This document shows, piece by piece, positions 1-5,137 of a DNA stretch of 5,137 nucleotides; the first letter of the stretch is position 1, and every line of letters starts with the position of its first letter. Source of the DNA: Burkholderia sp. Its GTDB lineage: Bacteria; Pseudomonadota; Gammaproteobacteria; Burkholderiales; Burkholderiaceae. Under the pieces are notes generated by a model. That model did not search any database, was not told the DNA's origin, and saw only the letters and a list, made by a program, of their open reading frames with translations. Both the position numbers and the translations under genes were made by a program. The stretch is from positions 1 through 5,137 of the forward strand of contig JAQGMD010000248.1 in the NCBI GenBank assembly GCA_028292565.1, given 5' to 3'.

Positions 1-8
1 TCTGGCGA

Positions 9-54
9 TTCCCCTGGTCACTTTGCAATAATGCACAGTGACCGGGAACAGGGG
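9..54. repeat. Nested inverted repeat / strong potential hairpin downstream of the PEBP-like gene
   Basis: The inner arms GGTCACT (16-22) and AGTGACC (37-43) are perfectly complementary. Inside them TGCA (24-27) pairs with TGCA (32-35) across one T-C mismatch, leaving the loop ATAA (28-31). Outside, TTCCC (9-13) can pair with GGGAA (44-48) after a 2-nt bulge. Alternatively CCCCTG (11-16) can pair with CAGGGG (49-54). No run of T follows on either strand, so this is not a classical intrinsic terminator. It lies about 45-90 bp beyond the stop of the leftward gene and could be a 3'-end stabilising or Rho-associated hairpin, or a protein-binding palindrome. The symmetry is seen directly; the function is unknown. 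Confidence 0.6.
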
Positions 55-97
55 TTCGCCGGGAAGCAAGACTCGGTACGCTTCCGATTGATCTTTA

Positions 98-598
98 TCA
101 AACAGGACCGGGTCGGGTTTCACTACCTTTCCGCTGATACAACCCGATCAGATCAACCTGTTCGAGAATCTCCCCCTCCATCTCCTGCAGCAGCCTGGCC
201 CTGTTCGGCGTACCAAGATCGGGCAGCACCGTTTTCAACGCATAAAGCCGGAAAAAATAGCGATGACGCCCGATTGGAGGGCAAGGCCCTCCGTAGCCGG
301 TGCGATGCCAGTCATTCCTGCCTTCCAGCGTGCCCGGCGGCAGTTCGCTGGATTTCACCGCCTCTTTCAGTCCGGCGGCATCGGGGGGAATGTTGTAAAG
401 CACCCAGTGCGTCCAGATCCTTTGCGGCGCTTCCGGGTCGGGTGCGTCGGGATCTTCGACTATCAGCGCCAGGCTCAGCGTAGTGACGGGAAGGTCCGAC
501 CAGGAGAGAGGCGGGGAAACATCATCGCCGTCGCATGTATATTTCGGCGGAATATCGTCACGGTGTTTGAATGCGGTCGAGGTTAACCTCATGCTCAT
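98..598 (-). CDS. YbhB/YbcL family Raf kinase inhibitor-like (PEBP-like) protein
   Basis: This 166-residue protein belongs to the bacterial branch of the phosphatidylethanolamine-binding / Raf kinase inhibitor-like family, a compact beta-sandwich fold with an anion-binding pocket. The hallmark motifs are all present: DPDAP (residues 49-53), the TH-W-V-LYNIP segment around His64, GPCPP (104-108) and HRYFFRLYAL (112-121). The size is normal for cytosolic YbhB-type proteins and there is no signal peptide. The reading frame stays open upstream to an ATG at 757, but the ATG at 598 is chosen because an AAGGA ribosome site sits 6 nt before it and the family homology begins just after it; an ATG two codons later is possible but has worse spacing. 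The gene is transcribed away from the lipoprotein gene at 735. The biochemical function of bacterial members is poorly defined, so only the family is claimed. Confidence 0.93.
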   Translation of the reverse strand: MSMRLTSTAFKHRDDIPPKYTCDGDDVSPPLSWSDLPVTTLSLALIVEDPDAPDPEAPQRIWTHWVLYNIPPDAAGLKEAVKSSELPPGTLEGRNDWHRTGYGGPCPPIGRHRYFFRLYALKTVLPDLGTPNRARLLQEMEGEILEQVDLIGLYQRKGSETRPGPV

Positions 599-604
599 CG
601 TCCA

Positions 605-609
605 TCCTT
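605..609 (-). promoter_or_regulatory. Ribosome binding site deciding the PEBP-like start
   Basis: On the minus strand AAGGA lies 6 nt before the ATG at 598. This is a good Shine-Dalgarno match and spacing, and favours that start over the ATG at 592 and over the distant upstream ATG at 757. Confidence 0.6.
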
Positions 610-688
610 TCGACTGCTGTACGGGGCCTTGATGCAGTTTAGTCGGTAACCCACCGGCCACGAACCGATATGGAAGATCGTTTCTGGG

Positions 689-694
689 TATACT
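689..694 (+). promoter_or_regulatory. Possible -10 element for the lipoprotein gene
   Basis: TATACT matches the sigma-70 -10 consensus at five of six bases and would place the transcript start about 30 nt before the ATG at 735, within the 136-bp divergent intergenic region. No convincing -35 hexamer is seen 16-18 bp upstream, so this is a weak prediction. No clear promoter could be picked for the leftward gene. Confidence 0.22.
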
Positions 695-734
695 TCCTCC
701 TCTGCCCAAGTGATTCTCCGGAAGAAGTTCGTCC

Positions 735-1367
735 ATGCGCAACAACCCCCATCTCACTTCTCTGCTCCTGGCGGCCCTGTCTGTCTATGCTCTCTCCGCC
801 TGCTCGACGATGCCGTCGACCACAAAGCAGGAAAGTTATCAAAATTTCCAGACCGAGTTCGCGTCGACCAACGTCTACTCCCGCTCCTTTCCCGGATCCG
901 GGGTGGAAACCTGCGAAGCTGCGCGACGGGCGCTGCTCAGCCAGGGCTATTTGATCCACGAAGCGAATGCATCGCTGGTAAAAGGCCGCAAAAACTTCCA
1001 GCCTGACAGCGAAGTCCATCTGCAGATCGAATTCCATGTTGTCTGCGCCACGAATACCAAAGGCAGCAACAGTACGACCTTGTTTGCCAATGCGGTACGT
1101 GACCGGTATTCGCTCAAGAAGAGCAGCAATTCCGCCAGCGTGGGTGTAGGGGTCCTGGGCTCACTGTCCTTGCCTTTCGGCTCGACCGATGACTCGCTGG
1201 TCCGGGTCGCAAGCGAAACCATCCCCGCAAGGCAGTTTTACGATCGCTTTTTCGAGCTGGTCGAGGGATATCTCGACTACGCCGCGACCACCCCTGTGGA
1301 ATCAAGCGGAAGCAAGGATGCTCCGCCCACAACGAAACCGGAAGCGGAAGGGGAAGGGGGAGACTGA
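735..1367 (+). CDS. DUF2242 family outer-membrane lipoprotein
   Basis: This 210-residue protein begins with a lipoprotein signal peptide: a hydrophobic stretch (residues 9-19) leads into the lipobox LSAC (20-23), so Cys23 would be lipidated. Ser at +2 predicts sorting to the outer membrane. The body resembles the DUF2242 family (recognised from memory): YSRSFPGSG (48-56), TCEAARRALLSQGY (59-72), KNFQP (86-90), VRDRYSLKKS (121-130), SVGVGVLGSLSLPFGSTDDS (135-154) and FYDRFFELVEGYL (168-180). Cys60 and Cys104 could form a disulfide in the periplasm, which is an inference. The tail after about residue 185 is a low-complexity Pro/Thr/Glu/Gly segment. A purine-rich GGAAGAAG ends 7 nt before the ATG. 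The function of the family is unknown. The gene lies 35 bp before a cytochrome gene on the same strand and may be cotranscribed with it. Confidence 0.88.
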   Translation: MRNNPHLTSLLLAALSVYALSACSTMPSTTKQESYQNFQTEFASTNVYSRSFPGSGVETCEAARRALLSQGYLIHEANASLVKGRKNFQPDSEVHLQIEFHVVCATNTKGSNSTTLFANAVRDRYSLKKSSNSASVGVGVLGSLSLPFGSTDDSLVRVASETIPARQFYDRFFELVEGYLDYAATTPVESSGSKDAPPTTKPEAEGEGGD

Positions 1368-1402
1368 CCGCACCCAGTCATGGTGAGTGCGCCTCCTCGG
1401 CG

Positions 1403-1879
1403 ATGAAGCAATGCACTGGGCGATCCTGCGCAATGCGCTGGGCGAAACGCCAGTTCCCTCGGCGTTCGTGTCGTGAACCCGCAATTAACCGCACCCTGGC
1501 GGGATTGCTTACATGCGCAGTCGGCATGCTGCCGGCTGCGGTGGCGTTGGCCATGCCGCCCGCCGATGTCGAGGCAGGCCGGCAAGTCTATACACGCTGT
1601 CTGGCCTGCCATGCCCTTTCCCGCGACCGTACCGGTCCCCGTCACTGCGGTTTATTCGGACGCCGCGCGGGTGGCGTGCGCGGCTTCGACTATACCGACG
1701 CGATGAAACGCTTCGGCATCATCTGGACCGAAAAGACGCTTGATCTTTTTCTCGCTGATCCGGTGAAGGCGGTCCCCGGAACCTCTATGGGCTATGCCGG
1801 CGTCACGGACGGGAAAGAACGTGCGGACCTGATTGCGTATTTGAAGCAGGCCGGGGAATCTTCCGAATGCACGAAATGA
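1403..1879 (+). CDS. Secreted monohaem class I cytochrome c
   Basis: A small periplasmic electron carrier with one covalently bound c-type haem. The haem-binding motif CLACH spans residues 66-70, with His70 as one axial ligand; Met129 in PGTSM (125-129) is the likely second. Conserved class I features include GRQVY (59-63), TGPRHCGLFGRRAG (77-90), FDYTDAM (95-101), W108 and the C-terminal helix RADLIAYL (140-147). A signal peptide core at 31-50 ends in ALA, predicting cleavage after residue 50 and a mature protein of about 108 residues. The start is uncertain. The ATG at 1403 gives an unusually long basic leader; the ATG at 1433 shortens it by ten residues; neither has a visible Shine-Dalgarno sequence. 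A short leader beginning near residue 28 would look more typical but would need an ATT start. The redox partner is not evident from the neighbours. Confidence 0.88.
   Translation: MKQCTGRSCAMRWAKRQFPRRSCREPAINRTLAGLLTCAVGMLPAAVALAMPPADVEAGRQVYTRCLACHALSRDRTGPRHCGLFGRRAGGVRGFDYTDAMKRFGIIWTEKTLDLFLADPVKAVPGTSMGYAGVTDGKERADLIAYLKQAGESSECTK
1409..1445 (+). repeat. Short imperfect direct repeat at the cytochrome 5' end
   Basis: CAATGCACTGGGCGA (1409-1423) recurs as CAATGCGCTGGGCGA (1431-1445), with one mismatch in 15 and a period of 22 bp. Because 22 is not a multiple of three, the copies are read in different frames and do not form a protein repeat. Confidence 0.5.
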
Positions 1880-1959
1880 CAGCACCGTGACATGCAACGA
1901 GCGCCATCGGCACGACGAGTTGTGAGTAAACCCCGGCACTTGCGCCCGCAATCGCCCTC

Positions 1960-1976
1960 GTAGGCGTCCGACCTAC
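1960..1976. repeat. Small hairpin, possibly REP-like
   Basis: GTAGG (1960-1964) and CCTAC (1972-1976) are perfect inverted arms around a 7-nt loop. On the minus strand the element begins with GTAG, which resembles the conserved GTRG head of many REP sequences. An adjacent TTGCG/CGCAA symmetry lies at 1940-1951. Only one copy is visible here, so repetitive status cannot be judged. Confidence 0.3.
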
Positions 1977-1999
1977 AAACATTATGACGCTTCCACTAC

Positions 2000-2015
2000 A
2001 TCACATGGATGTGAT
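2000..2015. promoter_or_regulatory. Perfect 7-bp inverted repeat, candidate operator
   Basis: ATCACAT-GG-ATGTGAT is a perfect palindrome apart from its 2-nt centre. The centre is too short for an RNA hairpin with full arms, so a dimeric DNA-binding protein is the more natural explanation. It lies about 145 bp before the hydrolase start. The half-sites contain TGTGA/TCACA but in the everted order, so this is not a standard CRP site. The regulator is unknown. Confidence 0.35.
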
Positions 2016-2150
2016 CCCCGATAGCGATTTCCCGTTAAGGCGGCGATACTTGAAGTAATCTCGTGTCTGTCCGCCCCGGGTTGCCTTCATCGGCCCCGGG
2101 AGCGTCCATTTGCCGGTGCGGCGGATTGTCATCCGGTTGAAAACTCATTT

Positions 2151-2154
2151 GGGA
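2151..2154 (+). promoter_or_regulatory. Ribosome binding site supporting the GTG start of the hydrolase
   Basis: GGGA ends 5 nt before the GTG at 2160. It is a short, moderate match, but the frame contains no other plausible start nearby and the homology to RsbQ begins at exactly this point. Confidence 0.4.
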
Positions 2155-2159
2155 AAACA

Positions 2160-2948
2160 GTGTCCGCAATTAAAAGGAACAACGTAAGAATCTCCGGATC
2201 CGGTCAGCAAGGTATGGTCTTTGCCCATGGTTACGGCTGTGACCAGGCCATGTGGCGGGCCGTGGCGCCCGCCTTTGAAGCGGAATACAAGGTAGTCTTG
2301 TTCGACCAGGTCGGTCTCGGCGGTTCCGACCACTCCCGGTATGATTTCGACAAGTATGGAACGCTGCAGGGATATGCGAGCGATGTGCTCGAAATCTGCG
2401 ACGAACTCGCGCTTGCGGATGCGATATTCGTCGGTCATTCGATCGGCGCGACCATCGGCATGCTTGCGGCCATCCGGTCGCCCCGGACCTTCGCAAAGCT
2501 GGCCCTGGTCGCCCCTTCGCCATGCTTTATCAATGATGAGGGCTACACGGGCGGCTTCAGCAGGAGCGATATCGACGACCTGCTGGCGCTCCTCGACAGC
2601 AACTACCTTGGCTGCTCTTCGACGATGGCGCCGGCCATCATGGGCAATCCGGATCGCCCCGAGCTTGCCAGCGAACTGACCACCAGCTTCTGCCGGTCTG
2701 ACCCTGAAATCGCAAAGCATTTCGCGAGTGTTACATTTCTTTCGGATGTGCGGGCGGAGCTCCGCCTGCTGGTCCAGCCTGCGCTGGTGCTTCAGTGCTC
2801 GGAAGATCCCATTGCGCCACGGGCAGTCGGAGAATACATGCATGCCCGGTTGCCCGACAGCCGGCTCGTCCTGATCGACACCGACGGGCACTGCCCGCAT
2901 ATGAGCGCGCCCGCAGAGACCATTGCGGCAATCAAAGCCTTTCTGTAG
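2160..2948 (+). CDS. rsbQ: RsbQ-family alpha/beta hydrolase
   Basis: A 262-residue cytoplasmic alpha/beta hydrolase closely resembling Bacillus subtilis RsbQ, and more distantly the plant D14/KAI2 receptors. The nucleophile Ser94 sits in GHSIG (92-96); Asp216 in QCSEDPIAP (212-220) and His244 in GHCPHMS (243-249) complete the triad. Other RsbQ-like blocks are FAHGYGCDQ (21-29), VAPAFE (35-40), FDQVGLGGSD (48-57), APSPCFIND (118-126), NPDRPE (163-168) and FCRSDPEIA (177-185). Length and GTG start match the family, with no signal peptide. In B. subtilis, RsbQ is needed for RsbP, a PAS-PP2C phosphatase, to activate sigma-B in energy stress, apparently by acting on or delivering a small hydrophobic ligand; its physiological ligand is not settled. 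Here the next gene, 11 bp downstream, also starts with an RsbP-like PAS domain but carries c-di-GMP domains. The hydrolase is therefore probably the ligand-handling partner of that sensor. Confidence 0.92.
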   Translation: MSAIKRNNVRISGSGQQGMVFAHGYGCDQAMWRAVAPAFEAEYKVVLFDQVGLGGSDHSRYDFDKYGTLQGYASDVLEICDELALADAIFVGHSIGATIGMLAAIRSPRTFAKLALVAPSPCFINDEGYTGGFSRSDIDDLLALLDSNYLGCSSTMAPAIMGNPDRPELASELTTSFCRSDPEIAKHFASVTFLSDVRAELRLLVQPALVLQCSEDPIAPRAVGEYMHARLPDSRLVLIDTDGHCPHMSAPAETIAAIKAFL

Positions 2949-2959
2949 ACGGCCATACC

Positions 2960-5137
2960 ATGCGAACAGGCAGCACACCCGGGCAGGAGTCGCTCCAGCC
3001 GATAGAAGAACGTGCGGAGGATATTTATGAAAACGCGCCGTGCAGCCTCCTTTCCGTTTTGCCGAACGATCTCATCATCAAGGCAAACCAGACCTTCTTC
3101 GCGTGGACCGGCTACGCCGAGGCTGAAGTCATCGGTCGAATGCGGTTCAACGACTTGCTGACTCCGGCCGGCCGCATCTTTCACCAAACACGATTCGGCC
3201 CGGTTCTGCAGTTGCAGGGATCCGTCGAGGAAGTCGCCCTCGAGATCCTGTGCAAGGACGGAAAACGCCTACGCGTTTTTTTCAGCGCCATCCTGAAAAG
3301 CGACGGCGACGGGCAGCCCCTCGTGAGGCGGATAATCCTGTTTCATGCAAGCGACCGACGCCGCTATGAGGAAGAATTGCTGGCCGCCCGAAAAAAGGCG
3401 GAATCGGCGAGTGCGGAACTGCGCGAACTGAACCGGCAACTGATACAAAGCAACGCCGCCCTGCATGAACAGGGTGAGCGCCTGCGCGTCACCCTGACCT
3501 CCATAGGCGATGGTGTCATTGCGACCGATACGGCCGGCAGAATCACCTATATGAATCCGGTCGCTGCGCGGCTCACCGGCTGGGGCGAGCATGAGGCGAT
3601 CGGGCTTCCCTTGCCCGAGGTGTTTCATGTGGTCGACGATGACTCCGGCGGCATTGCGCCGAACCCGGTGGATCTGCTCTTGCGCGGCGAGGAAGCACGC
3701 GCGCTGGACCATATGACCCTGCTCAGGCGGGACGGTGAACGGCTCTCGGTCAAGGACTCGGCCGCGCCGATCCGTGACGAACAGGACCGCGTGATAGGCG
3801 TGGTGCTGGTTATCCGGGACGTTTCCCAGGCCCGCGCTATGGCTGCCAAAATCAGCTATCAGGCAACTCACGACGCGCTGACCGGCCTGATCAACCGTCG
3901 CGAATTCAACCGCCGCGTCGAACTGGCGTTGGAGTCTGCGCGGCTGGAGGACGCTCAGCATTCGCTGCTGTACCTGGACCTGGACCAGTTCAAGGTGGTG
4001 AACGATACCTGTGGACACGGCGCCGGCGATGAATTGTTGCGGCAATTGTGCGTCGTCCTGCGAAGCAAGCTGCGCAAGGGCGATACGCTGGCGCGCCTCG
4101 GCGGCGACGAATTCGGTGCGCTGCTCGCGCATTGTGCGGGCGAACAGGCTCTGCAAGTTGCGGACACAATGCGGAAAGCGGTCAAGGCTTTCCATTTCGT
4201 ATGGATGAACAAGGTGTTCCCGATCGGCGTGAGTATCGGCGCGGTGACCCTCGGCGACGATGGCGCCACGCCTGCCGATGTCCTGCGCATGGCCGACGCT
4301 GCCTGCTATGTGGCCAAGGACATGGGCCGCAATCGGGTTCATCTGTATGCCCACGACGACAAGGAACTGGAAAGGCGCGCAGGCGAGATGGGCTGGGTTG
4401 GCCGGATCCAGAAAGCGCTCAACGAACAAAGGTTCGAGCTGTATTCACAAAAAATCATCGCGCTCGGGGAGAACGCGCCGGGCGATGCGCATTACGAAGT
4501 GCTACTGCGATTGCGCGACGAGAACGGGAACATGGTGTCCCCGATGGCGTTCATCCCGGCAGCGGAGCGTTACGGCTTGATGCCGAAGATCGATCGTTGG
4601 GTGATCACGAATGCGTTCAGCCGATATGCAGCGCATTATCGACAAGGTGCATATAGTGCGCAGTGTGCGATCAATCTTTCTGGAACGACGATCAGCGATA
4701 CCGGCTTCCTCGGCTTTTTAAGGTGCGAGTTCAAGCGGCACGCCGTTCCGCCGGACCGCATCTGCTTCGAGATCACCGAAACAGCGGCGATCGCCAACCT
4801 GACCCGGGCGGCAGCGCTGATGGACGAACTCAAAGCCATGGGATGCCGCATCGCGCTGGATGATTTCGGCAGTGGTATGTCATCGTTCGCTTACCTCAAG
4901 CACCTTCCTGTCGACTACCTGAAAATTGACGGCGGCTTCGTCAAGGATATCGTGGACAACCCGATCGACCGTGCAATGGCCGAATCGATCAACCACATCG
5001 GCCACGTGATGGGCATCAAGACCATTGCGGAGTTCGCGGAGAACGACAGCATCCTCGATGAATTGCGCAGGATAGGCGTCGACTTTGCGCAGGGGTATGG
5101 CGTCGAGAAGCCCCGGCCGATGTCCGGCGGCGGGCAA
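2960..5137 (+). CDS. PAS-PAS-GGDEF-EAL cyclic-di-GMP signalling protein, 3' end cut by window
   Basis: The frame is open from the ATG at 2960 to the window edge (726 codons, no stop). Order: RsbP-like PAS (about 20-131), coiled coil (about 133-176), second PAS (about 173-292), GGDEF (about 298-463), EAL (about 478 to the end). The diguanylate cyclase site looks intact: Asp340, Asn348, Asp357 and GGDEF at 381-385, with an inhibitory RKGD (372-375) five residues before it. The phosphodiesterase site also looks intact: EVLLR (513-517) in place of EALLR, Asn572, Glu604 in FEITE, DDFGSG (634-639), Lys655 and Asp657 in LKID, Glu691 and Gln711. No membrane segment or signal peptide is seen, so it is probably cytosolic. 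QGYGVEKPRPM near the edge is the usual end of an EAL domain, so few codons should be missing. The start lacks a clear Shine-Dalgarno sequence and lies 11 bp after the hydrolase stop, suggesting translational coupling. The net direction (synthesis or breakdown) cannot be told from sequence. Confidence 0.93.
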   Translation, partial: MRTGSTPGQESLQPIEERAEDIYENAPCSLLSVLPNDLIIKANQTFFAWTGYAEAEVIGRMRFNDLLTPAGRIFHQTRFGPVLQLQGSVEEVALEILCKDGKRLRVFFSAILKSDGDGQPLVRRIILFHASDRRRYEEELLAARKKAESASAELRELNRQLIQSNAALHEQGERLRVTLTSIGDGVIATDTAGRITYMNPVAARLTGWGEHEAIGLPLPEVFHVVDDDSGGIAPNPVDLLLRGEEARALDHMTLLRRDGERLSVKDSAAPIRDEQDRVIGVVLVIRDVSQARAMAAKISYQATHDALTGLINRREFNRRVELALESARLEDAQHSLLYLDLDQFKVVNDTCGHGAGDELLRQLCVVLRSKLRKGDTLARLGGDEFGALLAHCAGEQALQVADTMRKAVKAFHFVWMNKVFPIGVSIGAVTLGDDGATPADVLRMADAACYVAKDMGRNRVHLYAHDDKELERRAGEMGWVGRIQKALNEQRFELYSQKIIALGENAPGDAHYEVLLRLRDENGNMVSPMAFIPAAERYGLMPKIDRWVITNAFSRYAAHYRQGAYSAQCAINLSGTTISDTGFLGFLRCEFKRHAVPPDRICFEITETAAIANLTRAAALMDELKAMGCRIALDDFGSGMSSFAYLKHLPVDYLKIDGGFVKDIVDNPIDRAMAESINHIGHVMGIKTIAEFAENDSILDELRRIGVDFAQGYGVEKPRPMSGGGQ

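Larger units (their letters stand above)
1880..2159. other. Intergenic region without a gene, upstream of the hydrolase/c-di-GMP pair
   Basis: These 280 bp between the cytochrome stop and the hydrolase start contain no convincing coding frame. No clear terminator with a U-tract follows the cytochrome, and no good -35/-10 pair was found for the downstream genes. Known c-di-GMP riboswitch core sequences were looked for by eye and not seen. The region does hold several symmetric elements: a small hairpin around 1940-1976, a perfect 7-bp inverted repeat at 2000-2015 and a doubled GCCCCGGG at 2073-2100. It presumably contains the promoter of the downstream operon. Confidence 0.6.

Noticed and set aside
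599..757. N-terminal extension of the PEBP-like gene to the ATG at 757
   Set aside because: The extension would overlap the divergent lipoprotein start and has no family homology, and a good ribosome site lies just before the ATG at 598.
639..1037. Minus-strand open frame across the intergenic region and the lipoprotein 5' end
   Set aside because: It overlaps the lipoprotein signal peptide and conserved core in antisense; its composition and sequence look random.
1909..1926. Possible sigma-54 promoter (CGGCACG...GTTGT)
   Set aside because: The spacing between the GG and the downstream element is 11 rather than 10 and the required GC is replaced by GT.
1880..2159. c-di-GMP riboswitch upstream of the c-di-GMP gene
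   Set aside because: None of the conserved core segments of the known c-di-GMP riboswitch classes could be found by eye.
2137..2165. TTGAAA as a -35 box for the hydrolase operon
   Set aside because: Seventeen bp downstream lies GTGTCC, which overlaps the start codon and does not resemble a -10 element.
2145..2978. Open frame of 277 codons on the minus strand
   Set aside because: It covers almost exactly the RsbQ-like gene in antisense, and its translation has no family features.
3269..4429. Long open frame (386 codons) on the minus strand
   Set aside because: It lies antisense to the second half of PAS1, PAS2 and GGDEF, which have clear homology on the plus strand. Its translation shows no recognisable motif and is typical of a GC-rich antisense shadow.

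Overview
The window comes from a GC-rich bacterium and looks like ordinary chromosome from a proteobacterium. A DUF2242 lipoprotein, a CxxCH cytochrome with the 'GPxHCGLxGRRAG' signature, and a PAS-PAS-GGDEF-EAL protein together fit Betaproteobacteria best, probably Burkholderiales. That placement is inferred from gene content only. No transposase, tRNA, rRNA, CRISPR array or phage gene was seen.

Layout. Positions 1-97 hold no gene but contain a strong nested inverted repeat (9-54). A YbhB/YbcL-type phosphatidylethanolamine-binding-like protein runs leftward (598-98). A 136-bp intergenic region separates it from a divergent rightward pair: a DUF2242 outer-membrane lipoprotein (735-1367) and, 35 bp further on, a small secreted class I cytochrome c (1403-1879, start uncertain). 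A 280-bp gap (1880-2159) has no gene but several small symmetric elements. The window then ends with a tight two-gene unit. An alpha/beta hydrolase of the RsbQ family (2160-2948) is followed after 11 bp by a long PAS-coiled coil-PAS-GGDEF-EAL protein (2960 to the window edge, 3' end missing by what looks like only a few codons).

The last pair is the most interesting part. In Bacillus subtilis, RsbQ works with its operon partner RsbP, whose N-terminal PAS domain and coiled coil control a PP2C phosphatase in the energy-stress branch of the sigma-B pathway. Here the same hydrolase plus PAS plus coiled-coil module appears to be joined to a cyclic-di-GMP synthase/phosphodiesterase instead. All diagnostic residues of the hydrolase triad, the GGDEF active site, its RxxD inhibitory site and the EAL active site are visible. 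The simplest reading is that a small molecule made, bound or released by the hydrolase is sensed by the first PAS domain and changes c-di-GMP levels. The other genes (PEBP-like, lipoprotein, cytochrome) look like ordinary conserved cell-envelope or cytoplasmic genes with no clear functional link to that pair.
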